NCBI GenBank assembly: GCA_963516475.1
Contig: CAUQBR010000002.1
Span: forward strand, 1 to 64,000
Reading direction: 5' to 3'
Source: JABCPE02 sp963516475
GTDB lineage: Bacteria; Bacteroidota; Bacteroidia; Flavobacteriales; Weeksellaceae
Length of the DNA: 64,000 bases
Below, piece after piece: positions 35,884 to 44,554 of this stretch. Position 1 is the first letter of the stretch, and each line of letters opens with the position of its first letter. The notes beneath the pieces are model-generated. The model saw only the letters and a program-made list of their open reading frames with translations. It searched no databases and was not told the DNA's origin. The translations under genes were made by a program, and so were the position numbers.

Positions 35884-37806
35884 TCACAAAATCCGAAAAA
35901 GTTTTTGGTCTATTTTGATTTTTAATTGATTTAGTCTGACGATTTGTTCATAAATTTCGGTTTTTTCTTCCATTTCATCCAATTTTTTGTTCAAATCTTC
36001 TATCAGCTTCATCACATATTCTCTTTTGTGGCGAAGGATAACATCCTTCACGACTTTACCCAAAACTTCTTCTTCAATTGGGAAATAAATATTAAACTTC
36101 TTCCAGTCGCTGGTTTCGTAGTTTTCCACCAGAGCATCGGCTATTTTCCCTGAAATATCTTCGTCCATCAGCCCAAAAAAGAAATTCCCTGAGCGGATTT
36201 CGTTCTGCTCCAAGCCCTGCCGAACTTCATCTATAATTTTTCTATTGGTTTCCGTAAGGATTTCGCAGTCATCTTCCTGAAAATGATGGATAATTTCCTC
36301 TATCACAGTGGTCTGATAGGAATTATTTTCAGAGTCTCTTCGGGTCAAAATCCTGTCGCCGTATTTCAGCATCAGCTCCACTAATTTTTCTTCCAAAACC
36401 AATAATCCCGCCGTTTTATCAGAATCCACAAAAGGCTTTTCTTCCGTTTTTGGGACAATTTCCAGTTTTGGTTTTGGCTGCGGCTGCCCTTTCAAAATCT
36501 GTTTTTGAACCTGAAGTTCATCAAAAAGATTTCTTTCCGTGAGCCCAAACTGAGTCGCTATCTGTTTGAGGTAAATTTCCTGTTTCAGCCCATTATCCAC
36601 ATGCGCCACAGATTTCACAATATCTCTGATGGCTTCGGCATTTTTTATTGGGTCATTTTCAGCTTCTTTAAGGAGAATTTCGGCTTTAAAATCGATGAAA
36701 TCTTTTGAATTTTCTTTAATGAAATTTTTAACAAACTCCATCGAATTTTCCCTCGCAAAGCTGTCTGGGTCGTGTCCCTCTGGAAATAGCAAAATACGGA
36801 TATTCATACTTTCCGCAAGGAGCATGTCTATACTTCGGAAACTCGCCTTTATTCCCGCTGCATCGCCATCGAAAAGAATGGTAACATTCTCGGTCAGCCT
36901 TTTTATCAGCTTTATCTGCTCCGTGGTCAGGGAAGTTCCAGAGCTCGCCACCACATTTTCTATTCCCGACTGATGCAGGGCGACCACATCCATGTAGCCC
37001 TCCACCAAGAGACACATATTTTCGCGCGAAACCGCTTGTTTAGACTGGAACAAGCCATACAGCACATTGGATTTATGATAAATCTCCGTTTCAGGAGAGT
37101 TTAGGTATTTTGCGGTTTTTGTATTTGATTTTAAAATCCTGCCGCCAAATCCCAGCACACGCCCTGAAAACCCATGGATAGGGAAAATCACCCTTTCACG
37201 GAAACGGTCTATTCCCTCCGTAGATTTTTCCGAAAAGATGGAAAGTCCAGATTTCTCTAAAATTTCTTTGGAATAACCCTTTCCTATGGCATGTTGTGTA
37301 AAGGCATTTTTGAGCTCTGGAGAATATCCGAGCTGAAATTTCTTGATGGTTTCTGGTTTCAGTTCGCGCTCTTTGAAATAAGAAAGCCCTATATTTCGCC
37401 CTTCTTCGGTTTCATAAAGTTGGTTCTGAAAAAAATCATTCGCTACTTCGTGGATTTTGTATAGTAAATCCTTGTCGGTCTGCGCCTTTTTTTCTTCTTC
37501 GGTGAGGTCTTTTTTCAGCTCCTCTATTTCTATTCCGTACTTTTTAGCAGCGTAGCGGAGGGCTTCTGGATAGGAAAACCCTTCGATTTCCATCAAAAAA
37601 GAAATCGCCGTTCCGCCTTTTCCAGAAGAAAAATCTTTCCAAATCTGTTTACTCGGAGAAACTATAAAACTCGGCGTTTTCTCATCTACAAAAGGGCTGA
37701 GACCTTTATAGTTAGAGCCTGCTCTTTTCAGCTGGACATATTCACCGACGATTTCCTCCACACGAATGGCAGAAAAAATCTTGTCTATGGTTTCTTTTGT
37801 AATCAT
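35884..37806 (-). CDS. dnaG: DNA primase
   Basis: This 640-residue protein makes RNA primers for replication. The TOPRIM part is clear, with LLVEGYMDVVALHQSG near residue 270 and LFDGDAAGIKA near 310. The N-terminal domain that normally holds the CHC2 zinc ribbon keeps its frame (SPFVDEKTPSFIVSP, WKDFSSGKGG) but all four metal ligands are replaced: the expected Cys, His, Cys, Cys are Ser37, Val40, Asp58 and Ser61. The C-terminal helicase-binding region is present. The length is normal. The gene is transcribed divergently from speA. Confidence 0.93.
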   Translation of the reverse strand: MITKETIDKIFSAIRVEEIVGEYVQLKRAGSNYKGLSPFVDEKTPSFIVSPSKQIWKDFSSGKGGTAISFLMEIEGFSYPEALRYAAKKYGIEIEELKKDLTEEEKKAQTDKDLLYKIHEVANDFFQNQLYETEEGRNIGLSYFKERELKPETIKKFQLGYSPELKNAFTQHAIGKGYSKEILEKSGLSIFSEKSTEGIDRFRERVIFPIHGFSGRVLGFGGRILKSNTKTAKYLNSPETEIYHKSNVLYGLFQSKQAVSRENMCLLVEGYMDVVALHQSGIENVVASSGTSLTTEQIKLIKRLTENVTILFDGDAAGIKASFRSIDMLLAESMNIRILLFPEGHDPDSFARENSMEFVKNFIKENSKDFIDFKAEILLKEAENDPIKNAEAIRDIVKSVAHVDNGLKQEIYLKQIATQFGLTERNLFDELQVQKQILKGQPQPKPKLEIVPKTEEKPFVDSDKTAGLLVLEEKLVELMLKYGDRILTRRDSENNSYQTTVIEEIIHHFQEDDCEILTETNRKIIDEVRQGLEQNEIRSGNFFFGLMDEDISGKIADALVENYETSDWKKFNIYFPIEEEVLGKVVKDVILRHKREYVMKLIEDLNKKLDEMEEKTEIYEQIVRLNQLKIKIDQKLFRIL

Positions 37807-37946
37807 GGGCGTAAAATTATGAATTTTATTTAAAACCTAAATCTTTTATAATTGTGTATAAGTGTTTATAAAATAAAATTTTATTGTTCGTATTTTTTTT
37901 GCATTTTTGCATATCATTTTTAACTCAAAATTTATACCTGCAAAAA

Positions 37947-39338
37947 ATGAAAATAAAATATTCTGAGCTAATAGACCAGACCTTATATTTCCCACAGGAA
38001 GAGTTCAACTACGACAGCGAAAGCCTGCACTTTCACGGAATCAATCTGATGAATGTGGTGGAGCAGTTCGGGACGCCGCTGAAAATAAGTTACCTTCCAA
38101 AAATTTCACAAAACATACAAAGAGCAAAAAAATGGTTCGCAGAAGCCATCGATAAAAACGACTACAAAAACGGCTACAGATACTGCTACTGCACGAAATC
38201 CAGCCATTTTTCTTTCGTTTTAGAAGAAGCTCTAAAAAATGATATCAGCGTGGAGACTTCCTCTGCATTTGACATTGATATTGTGAAAAAACTTTTTGAA
38301 AAAGGGAAAGTAAGTAGAGATATAGAGGTTATTTGTAATGGTTTTAAAACAGATGATTATCTTGAAAAAATTTCAAACCTAATCAATGATGGTTTTGAAA
38401 ATGTGATGCCGATAATTGACAATTATCGTGAGCTGGACAAACTGACAGAAAGTATTGACAGGACTTTCAATATCGGTATTCGTATCGCATCTGAGGAAGA
38501 ACCGAAATTTGAATTTTATACATCAAGACTGGGGATTGGATACAAGGATATTATCCCTTATTACAGCCAAAAAATCGCAGAACACCCAAATGCAAGGCTG
38601 AAAATGCTCCATTTCTTCATCAATACAGGAATAAAAGACACAGCATATTACTGGAACGAATTGTTCAAATGTCTTCGTGTTTATGCTCGTTTAAAGAAAA
38701 TTGCACCAGAGGTAGATTCCCTAAACATAGGTGGAGGGCTGCCTATAAAAACCTCTCTTAATTTTGATTATGATTATGAGTATATGATTAACGAAATTGT
38801 ATCTCAAATCAAGAAATTCTGCGAAGAAGAAGGCGTAGATGAACCTAATATTTATACTGAGTTTGGGTCTTTTACAGTTGGAGAAAGCGGCGCTAATCTC
38901 TACAAAATCATCAGCCAGAAACGCCAAAACGACAGAGAAAAATGGGATATGATAGACAGCAGTTTTATGACTACATTGCCTGACACTTGGGCTATTTCCC
39001 GCCATTTCATCATGCTTCCACTGAACAGATGGGAAGATTCATATGAAAGGGTTTTCTTGGGTGGATTGACCTGTGATTCAGATGATTACTACAATTCTGA
39101 ACAACACACCAATGCCATCTATCTGCCTGTATTTAGTGATACTAAACCTCTTTATATTGGATTTTTCAATACGGGAGCTTACCAAGAAACCATCAGTGGT
39201 TTCGGAGGAGTCCACCATTGTTTAATTCCACAGCCAAAACATATTCTCATCAACCGAAATGATGACGGAGAGCTTGAATATGAGGTATTTAGCGAAGAGC
39301 AAAGACCTGAAGATGTCCTAAAATTATTAGGTTACTAA
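37947..39338 (+). CDS. speA: Arginine decarboxylase, short Bacteroidetes type
   Basis: This 463-residue PLP enzyme of fold type III should convert arginine to agmatine, feeding the agmatinase SpeB. The ATG at 37947 is preferred because the frame upstream of it is non-coding-like. The PLP lysine is in YCTKSSHFSF (Lys84), and the second-subunit cysteine lies in GLTCDSDDYY. It is shorter than the E. coli enzyme (about 660 residues), as expected in this phylum. Diaminopimelate decarboxylase or carboxynorspermidine decarboxylase are alternatives on fold alone. The clean stop is followed by a strong terminator. Confidence 0.8.
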   Translation: MKIKYSELIDQTLYFPQEEFNYDSESLHFHGINLMNVVEQFGTPLKISYLPKISQNIQRAKKWFAEAIDKNDYKNGYRYCYCTKSSHFSFVLEEALKNDISVETSSAFDIDIVKKLFEKGKVSRDIEVICNGFKTDDYLEKISNLINDGFENVMPIIDNYRELDKLTESIDRTFNIGIRIASEEEPKFEFYTSRLGIGYKDIIPYYSQKIAEHPNARLKMLHFFINTGIKDTAYYWNELFKCLRVYARLKKIAPEVDSLNIGGGLPIKTSLNFDYDYEYMINEIVSQIKKFCEEEGVDEPNIYTEFGSFTVGESGANLYKIISQKRQNDREKWDMIDSSFMTTLPDTWAISRHFIMLPLNRWEDSYERVFLGGLTCDSDDYYNSEQHTNAIYLPVFSDTKPLYIGFFNTGAYQETISGFGGVHHCLIPQPKHILINRNDDGELEYEVFSEEQRPEDVLKLLGY

Positions 39339-39344
39339 AAACAC

Positions 39345-39372
39345 AAAAAACCTCCAAAATTTGGAGGTTTTT
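39345..39372. terminator. Bidirectional terminator after speA
   Basis: An inverted repeat (AAAAAACCTCCAAA / TTTGGAGGTTTTT) lies between two converging genes and is flanked by A- and T-rich tracts. Confidence 0.85.
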
Positions 39373-39391
39373 CTTTTTATATTCAAAAGAT

Positions 39392-40585
39392 TTAATCTAA
39401 TTCTATCAAAGTAATCTCTGGATAAATCCCAACTCTTCCATGAAAACCAATAACCCCGAAACCTCTGTTTACATAGAGATATTTTCCCATGCTTTCGTAT
39501 AAATCTATCCATTTTTTATAGCGATACTGCACTGGCGACCATTTCACATTTTTCAAATCAAGACCAAACTGCATTCCGTGCGTATGCCCAGACAGAGTAA
39601 GCTGAATATCAAAGGGATGAGTCTTTACCACTGCATCAAAATGCGTAGGGTCATGCGACATCAGTATTTTCACGGCATCCGTGGGAACGCCTTTTACAGC
39701 TTTATCCAAGTCACCAAACTGAGGGAAAGGGGGCTCTCCCCAGTTTTCCACTCCTAAAAGATAGATTTTTTCGCCATTTCTTTCAAAAACTCTATGCTCA
39801 TTTCGGAGCATTTCAAAACCTGCTTGTTTTTGATAATCAATTAGTTTTGGGACATTTTGTTTTTGCTCCTCGTTCGTATTCCATTGTCCATAAAATCCAT
39901 AATCATGATTTCCCAAAACGGAAAACTTCCCGTCTTTAGCCTTAATTTGAGAAAATAAAGATATAAAAGGTTTAAACTCATCAGCATAACTATTCACCAT
40001 ATCTCCTGTAAATAACACTAAATCAGGTTTTTGCTCATTGATTATATCTATAGCGTGCTGCAGCTTAGAAGGGTCAGAAAAACTCCCACTGTGAACATCA
40101 GAAATTTGGACAATTCTATAACCTTTGAAACTTTTAGGAAGATTTTTAAATTTTAATTTTACTTTTCTTAAAATATGGCGATATTTCCCAAAAATAATGC
40201 CATCTATCACAGCAAGAGAAAGCAGTATAGTACCACCCAAAGCCATCAATCCAAGGAACTTTCTCCTCTCTGGATAGTGGCTTCCTTTGGCAGAAAAAGT
40301 CTGAACCAAATACTTCCCAAACCGAAGAATATCATCCACCAAAAGAAAAAGAACCATGACCAGTTTTGGAACGATAAATATCATCACAATATTCATCATA
40401 AAAGGAACTTTGGAAGAATCTGGCTTGATAACAGCCAAATAGAATATAACCGCATAAATCAGGGCATTAACCGCCACATATCCTCCTCTGATAAAAGGGT
40501 TTTGAGTCAAATTCTTAACTCCCTGATAAACATACACTTCTAAGATTACAAAAATCCCGAAGAGAAGTAAAAATTGTTTCTGCAT
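39392..40585 (-). CDS. Membrane-bound metallophosphoesterase
   Basis: This 397-residue protein has four N-terminal transmembrane helices (about residues 3-150) and a periplasmic or cytoplasmic calcineurin-like domain. All five metal motifs are present: QISDVHSGS, FTGDMVN, LGNHDYGF, MSHDP and SGHTHGMQ. It resembles YkuE/YaeI-type enzymes that act on lipid or nucleotide phosphates, but the substrate is not determined. It is monocistronic and separated from the KAS III gene by about 100 bp. Confidence 0.83.
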   Translation of the reverse strand: MQKQFLLLFGIFVILEVYVYQGVKNLTQNPFIRGGYVAVNALIYAVIFYLAVIKPDSSKVPFMMNIVMIFIVPKLVMVLFLLVDDILRFGKYLVQTFSAKGSHYPERRKFLGLMALGGTILLSLAVIDGIIFGKYRHILRKVKLKFKNLPKSFKGYRIVQISDVHSGSFSDPSKLQHAIDIINEQKPDLVLFTGDMVNSYADEFKPFISLFSQIKAKDGKFSVLGNHDYGFYGQWNTNEEQKQNVPKLIDYQKQAGFEMLRNEHRVFERNGEKIYLLGVENWGEPPFPQFGDLDKAVKGVPTDAVKILMSHDPTHFDAVVKTHPFDIQLTLSGHTHGMQFGLDLKNVKWSPVQYRYKKWIDLYESMGKYLYVNRGFGVIGFHGRVGIYPEITLIELD

Positions 40586-40686
40586 AGGTTGAAAAAAAAT
40601 TATATGTATTTATTCAAAAGAACACACCAACATAGATTTATGCTGATGTGGTTTTTATAGTTTTTGTATGAAAAAAGTATTAACTA

Positions 40687-41754
40687 TTAAGGCATTTTAT
40701 AAACGAATGCATTGATATTCATCCCTGCACCCACAGAACACATCACTATATAGTCTCCTTTTTTCATGCTGTGCCCTTGCATTTTACCTTTAGTAATGAG
40801 GTCATACATCGTAGGAATACTCGCCACAGAAGTATTTCCCATTTCTTGGATAATCATAGGAGTGATGTTATGGTCATATTCATTTTTGCCATAGAGTTTA
40901 TAGAGTCTTGGGATAATTGCATAGTCCATTTTAGCATTAGCCTGGTGGATTAGAATTTTTTCTACATCATCTATGCCAATTCCCGCAGCATCGATAGTTT
41001 CTTTAATCGCAGGTGGAACATTTGTCAAAACATATTCATAAATTTTTCTTCCTGCCATTCTGATGTATTTTTTCTTTGGATCATGGTTTCTGTTCAGAGA
41101 ACAATCCATATCCAAATAAGTAATTTCTTCCTGATTATCACAAATAGTCGCCGAAGAAATCATTCCCACAGTTTCATCATCTGTTGCTTTTACAACCACA
41201 GCACCTGCGCCATCCGCAAAAATCATTCTATTTCTGTCATATGGATCTAACGCTCGGCTCGGTGTTTCAGAACCTACCAGTAGAATAGTTTTGGCTTTTC
41301 CTACCTTTATGAGAGAATCTGCCAAAATCATAGATTCTACCCAGCCAGGACAACCAAAAATCATATCATAATTTACACATTTTCTGCTCTTTATGCCAAG
41401 TTTATGCTTTATTCTTGCCGACATAGAAGGCATAAAACTACTTATTCCATCTACATTGATTTCTCCGAAATTACTCGCACAGATAATATAATCTAGGGTT
41501 TCGCGGTCTATTCCTGCATCTTGGATAGCTATTTCAGAGGCTTTTGTAGCAATGTCTGAATTGTTTTCATCATCATTCACATACCTACGGCGTTCAATTT
41601 CAGTAATTTCTACAAATTTTTTGACAATTTCCTCATTAGGTTTGTCTATAATTTTTCCATTTTCATCATAGAAAACAGCATCTAAGAAATAATTTCCATC
41701 AATTACTCTTTCTGGAATATAAGATCCTGAACCTATGATTATAGTATTTGGCAT
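40687..41754 (-). CDS. 3-oxoacyl-ACP synthase III (FabH-like) family protein
   Basis: The start is set at the internal ATG MPNTIIIGSGSYIPER (355 residues); the longer frame adds 20 non-family residues. Thiolase-fold catalytic residues are readable: Cys in IFGCPGWVE, His in LIHQANAKMD, Asn in EMGNTSVASI. The protein is longer and more divergent than housekeeping FabH, and an N-terminal insertion (DENGKIIDKPNEE) is characteristic of KAS III relatives used in flavobacterial secondary lipid or pigment synthesis. The exact product is unknown. Confidence 0.78.
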   Translation of the reverse strand: MPNTIIIGSGSYIPERVIDGNYFLDAVFYDENGKIIDKPNEEIVKKFVEITEIERRRYVNDDENNSDIATKASEIAIQDAGIDRETLDYIICASNFGEINVDGISSFMPSMSARIKHKLGIKSRKCVNYDMIFGCPGWVESMILADSLIKVGKAKTILLVGSETPSRALDPYDRNRMIFADGAGAVVVKATDDETVGMISSATICDNQEEITYLDMDCSLNRNHDPKKKYIRMAGRKIYEYVLTNVPPAIKETIDAAGIGIDDVEKILIHQANAKMDYAIIPRLYKLYGKNEYDHNITPMIIQEMGNTSVASIPTMYDLITKGKMQGHSMKKGDYIVMCSVGAGMNINAFVYKMP

Positions 41755-42031
41755 AATTGTGATTTTTTTGTTTATTGTAAAATTCCTAAAGGATAGAACT
41801 ACTACCCTACTCATATAAATAAGGATTTATAAATTTTATAGCATAAAAATTACAAAAAATAAATAGCCTTACTTAAAATTGTTAGCAAATATACAATAAT
41901 AAATTAAATAATTATTGATTTCTCAGAGAGAAAAAATACATTTGATATAATATATTTTTTATTAGAGAGTTAATTTCATTTATATACTCTATTTTTTCAT
42001 CAAAAATTCATCTCTCAATAAAATTACAAAA
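41755..42031. other. AT-rich intergenic stretch upstream of the KAS III-like gene
   Basis: Nothing that looks coding is seen here. The only recognisable sites are one -7-like box (41886-41893) and, at its far end, the rny terminator. The remainder is A/T-rich without clear repeats. Confidence 0.5.
41886..41893 (-). promoter_or_regulatory. Candidate -7 box of the KAS III-like gene
   Basis: On the minus strand the bases read TATATTTG, matching TAnnTTTG, about 130 bases before the proposed start. A long leader would result. Confidence 0.35.
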
Positions 42032-42053
42032 AGCCTCCCCAAAAAGGAAGGCT
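42032..42053 (-). terminator. Terminator of rny
   Basis: An 8-bp stem with one mismatch (AGCCTTCC / GGGAGGCT on the minus strand) is followed by a T-run, directly after the rny stop. Confidence 0.7.
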
Positions 42054-42060
42054 CTTCAAA

Positions 42061-43623
42061 TTATCTTGCTATATTTACTGCTCTAGTTTCGCGGATTACC
42101 GTTACTTTTACTTGCCCTGGGTAAGTTAGTTCGTTTTGTATTTTCTCTGAAATATCATACGAAAGCTGATGAGCTCTCTCATCATTCACTTTACTACTCT
42201 CTACCATTACTCTGAGTTCTCTACCCGCTTGTATCGCAAACGCATTAGAAACTCCATCAAAGCTTAATGCTGCCGCTTCTAAATCTTTCAATCTCTGGAT
42301 ATATGATTCTAAAACTTGTCTTCTTGCTCCAGGTCTTGCTCCTGATATTGCATCGGCTACCTGAACGATTGGAGATAATAAAGAAGTCATTTCTATCTCA
42401 TCGTGGTGTGCACCGATAGCATTGACAACCTCTGGGTTTTCACCAAATTTCTCTGCCCACTGCATTCCTAAAAGCGCGTGTGGCAACTCAGATTCTTCCT
42501 CTGGAACTTTTCCTATATCGTGCAATAGACCTGCTCTTTTAGCTAATTTTACATTTAATCCCAGCTCCGCAGCCATAGTAGCAGCTATATTTGCCACCTC
42601 TCTAGAATGCTGTAACAGGTTTTGCCCATAGGAAGAACGATATTTCATTCTACCCACTATTTTCACAAGCTCTGGATGAAGTCCGTGGATACCCAAATCT
42701 ATTATTGTTCTCTTACCTACTTCTATGATTTCCTCTTCTATCTGTTTGCGGGTTTTTTCTACGACCTCTTCTATCCTTGCAGGGTGAATTCTACCATCGG
42801 TAACGAGTCTATGAAGCGAAAGGCGTGCAATCTCCCTTCTTACAGGGTCAAAACACGAAAGCAAAATAGCTTCTGGCGTATCATCCACTATAATTTCCAC
42901 GCCTGTAGCAGATTCCAAAGCACGGATATTTCGCCCTTCTCTACCGATAATTCTCCCTTTAACCTCATCTGATTCTATATTAAATACTGAAACTGAATTC
43001 TCAATCGCCTGCTCCGTCCCAATTCTCTGAATGGTCTGAATAACGATTTTTCTCGCTTCGTTTTTCGCATTCATCTGAGCCTCTTCCATTATGTTCTGAA
43101 CATAAGCTTGGGCTCTGGTTTTCGCTTCTGCTTTTAGGGATTCTACCAATTCTTTTTTAGCTTCGTCGGCAGAATAGTTAGAAATTTTTTCCAGCATTTC
43201 TACTTTTTGAGAAATGGCTTCATTGAGTTCGGCTTGTTTTTTATCAACGATTTCTGATTTTCTTTGATATTCAGTTTGTTGTTTCTCTAAATCTTTTTCA
43301 AGTCTAGAAACTTTACTGAGTTCATCATTTAGTTTACTTTCTTTATCCTTTGCTCTTTTCTCTATTTCCTGCATTTTTTTCTCACGAGCTTGGATATTGG
43401 CATCATGCTCTGTTTTTAGTTCTAAAAACTTTTCTTTTGCCTGAACTATTCTCTCTTTCTTTATAGATTCCGCCTGTACATTGGCATTTTGAATAATATT
43501 CTCTGCGTTTTGTTTAGCATCTTTTATAATGAAATTAGCTTTGGAATTTGTGGCTTTCCTTGAATAAAGAATACCTCCCAAAGCTCCCACTACAAGACCT
43601 ATTATGATATAAATTATCTCCAT
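42061..43623 (-). CDS. rny: Ribonuclease Y
   Basis: This 520-residue membrane-anchored endoribonuclease starts mRNA decay. It has one N-terminal transmembrane helix (residues 2-21), a long coiled coil (about 30-200), a KH domain with IIGREGRNIRALE near residue 228, and an HD domain with LLHDIGK near residue 368. The length is normal. It lies downstream of zapA with a probable 6S RNA between them. Confidence 0.95.
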   Translation of the reverse strand: MEIIYIIIGLVVGALGGILYSRKATNSKANFIIKDAKQNAENIIQNANVQAESIKKERIVQAKEKFLELKTEHDANIQAREKKMQEIEKRAKDKESKLNDELSKVSRLEKDLEKQQTEYQRKSEIVDKKQAELNEAISQKVEMLEKISNYSADEAKKELVESLKAEAKTRAQAYVQNIMEEAQMNAKNEARKIVIQTIQRIGTEQAIENSVSVFNIESDEVKGRIIGREGRNIRALESATGVEIIVDDTPEAILLSCFDPVRREIARLSLHRLVTDGRIHPARIEEVVEKTRKQIEEEIIEVGKRTIIDLGIHGLHPELVKIVGRMKYRSSYGQNLLQHSREVANIAATMAAELGLNVKLAKRAGLLHDIGKVPEEESELPHALLGMQWAEKFGENPEVVNAIGAHHDEIEMTSLLSPIVQVADAISGARPGARRQVLESYIQRLKDLEAAALSFDGVSNAFAIQAGRELRVMVESSKVNDERAHQLSYDISEKIQNELTYPGQVKVTVIRETRAVNIAR

Positions 43624-43663
43624 TATTTATTAACTATTTGATTATTTTCTTTCCAATATTTTT

Positions 43664-43825
43664 ACAAAAAACCCACAATAATCCATTTGTGATGTTAGAG
43701 TAAACTCCCTATCAACACGATTTGAGCTTATTTCTACTCTCTGTAATCCGACAAGATGACGGCACGCCATTGAGCAGACCTTTACTCGGTAATTGTTTAG
43801 CGTTGAGTTTACCTAAATAAAGTTA
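43664..43825 (-). ncRNA. ssrS: Candidate 6S RNA (6S-Flavo type) between zapA and rny
   Basis: No open frame fills the 224-bp gap between zapA and rny, but the sequence is strongly structured. GTAAACTC (43700-43707) pairs with GAGTTTAC (43805-43812), and TCAAC/GTTG neighbours extend this closing stem of a long rod. On the minus strand the rod is followed by a hairpin with CACAA/TTGTG arms and a T-run near 43664-43690, a good terminator. The zapA neighbourhood is the classic location of 6S RNA, and a flavobacterial 6S class is known. I infer a 6S RNA that sequesters RNA polymerase in stationary phase; exact ends are estimates. Confidence 0.6.
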
Positions 43826-43847
43826 GAATTATTGCAGGCTTCATTTA

Positions 43848-44147
43848 TTATTCTTTGTTATCCTCTTCCAGTTCCTCCAAAAAAATTATTACTTCTTTCA
43901 GCTTTTCATCAGCTTCTTTCAGCTCTCTATCTTTTTTCTGTAAATTAAACTCTGCACTTATCATAAGCCTAAGAGCAGTCATTGCAAGAGCATCCTGTTT
44001 GTCTTTGGTAGCATAGTTATCCTCCATCTCCTTTATCGTTATCTCTATATTTTTCCCTATCCTACGCACCACTTCCTCCTGCTCTGGAGTAATATACATT
44101 GCATAATATCGTCCTGCGATATTTATTCTTATTTCCTGCTGCGCCAT
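43848..44147 (-). CDS. zapA: Cell division protein ZapA
   Basis: This 99-residue protein binds FtsZ and stabilises Z-ring filaments. It has the ZapA N-terminal IRINIAGRYYAMYITPEQEEVVRRIGK region and a long C-terminal coiled coil ending in EELEEDNKE. Its ATG overlaps the TAA of the upstream coiled-coil gene (TAATG), pointing to coupled translation. Confidence 0.88.
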   Translation of the reverse strand: MAQQEIRINIAGRYYAMYITPEQEEVVRRIGKNIEITIKEMEDNYATKDKQDALAMTALRLMISAEFNLQKKDRELKEADEKLKEVIIFLEELEEDNKE

Positions 44148-44449
44148 TACATTCCAGTATTTCTAAGATAAGCTATACATGCATCAATTTCCTTAATCAG
44201 TCTATTGATATGATTTTTCATCAATCTATTATGGTCTGGATTACCAGAAATTGCTGAAATCAATTTTATTTTTTTTTGTTCCTCCTTCAACTCCTGATTT
44301 TCTCTCTGCTCCTCTTCATATTTTCCTTTCAGCAAATCATATTTTTTCTGCAAATCCTCATATTCTTTTGATAATTCTTTATAATCCTTATTGATTTTTA
44401 GAATTTTATCCCTTAATACAGAAAAATTTTTATCTAAATCTACTGACAT
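44147..44449 (-). CDS. Coiled-coil protein upstream of zapA
   Basis: This is a 100-residue, highly charged protein that is almost entirely predicted coiled coil (residues 10-65, heptads of Leu, Lys and Glu). It ends with a short helix including NRLIKEIDACIAYLRN. It is transcribed immediately before zapA with overlapping stop and start codons, so a role in division, in the manner of ZapB, is an inference from context. No sequence family is recognised with confidence. Confidence 0.65.
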   Translation of the reverse strand: MSVDLDKNFSVLRDKILKINKDYKELSKEYEDLQKKYDLLKGKYEEEQRENQELKEEQKKIKLISAISGNPDHNRLMKNHINRLIKEIDACIAYLRNTGM

Positions 44450-44478
44450 CTCCAGAAGTTTGTTCTAACCTTAATACG

Positions 44479-44486
44479 CAAAAGTA
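44479..44486 (-). promoter_or_regulatory. Candidate -7 box of the zapA operon
   Basis: On the minus strand the bases read TACTTTTG, a match to TAnnTTTG, 29 bases before the first gene of the operon. Confidence 0.5.
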
Positions 44487-44526
44487 CAATTTTTTTTGGA
44501 TTTTTACTAAATTTTAAATTAAAAAA

Positions 44527-44546
44527 CCATAAACTTTCGTCTATGG
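44527..44546 (-). terminator. Terminator of the ubiE-porT unit
   Basis: A short CCATA / TATGG stem with a 10-base loop is followed on the minus strand by TTTTTT, just past the porT stop. Confidence 0.6.
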
Positions 44547-44554
44547 CTCTCTTT

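Noticed and set aside
40687..41814. Longer version of the KAS III-like gene
   Set aside because: The extra 20 residues do not match the family start MPNTIIIGSG, so the internal ATG was chosen.
42061..43623. Possible second, independent gene inside rny on the opposite strand
   Set aside because: Plus-strand open frames there are shadows of the coiled coil and HD region and have no start or family support.
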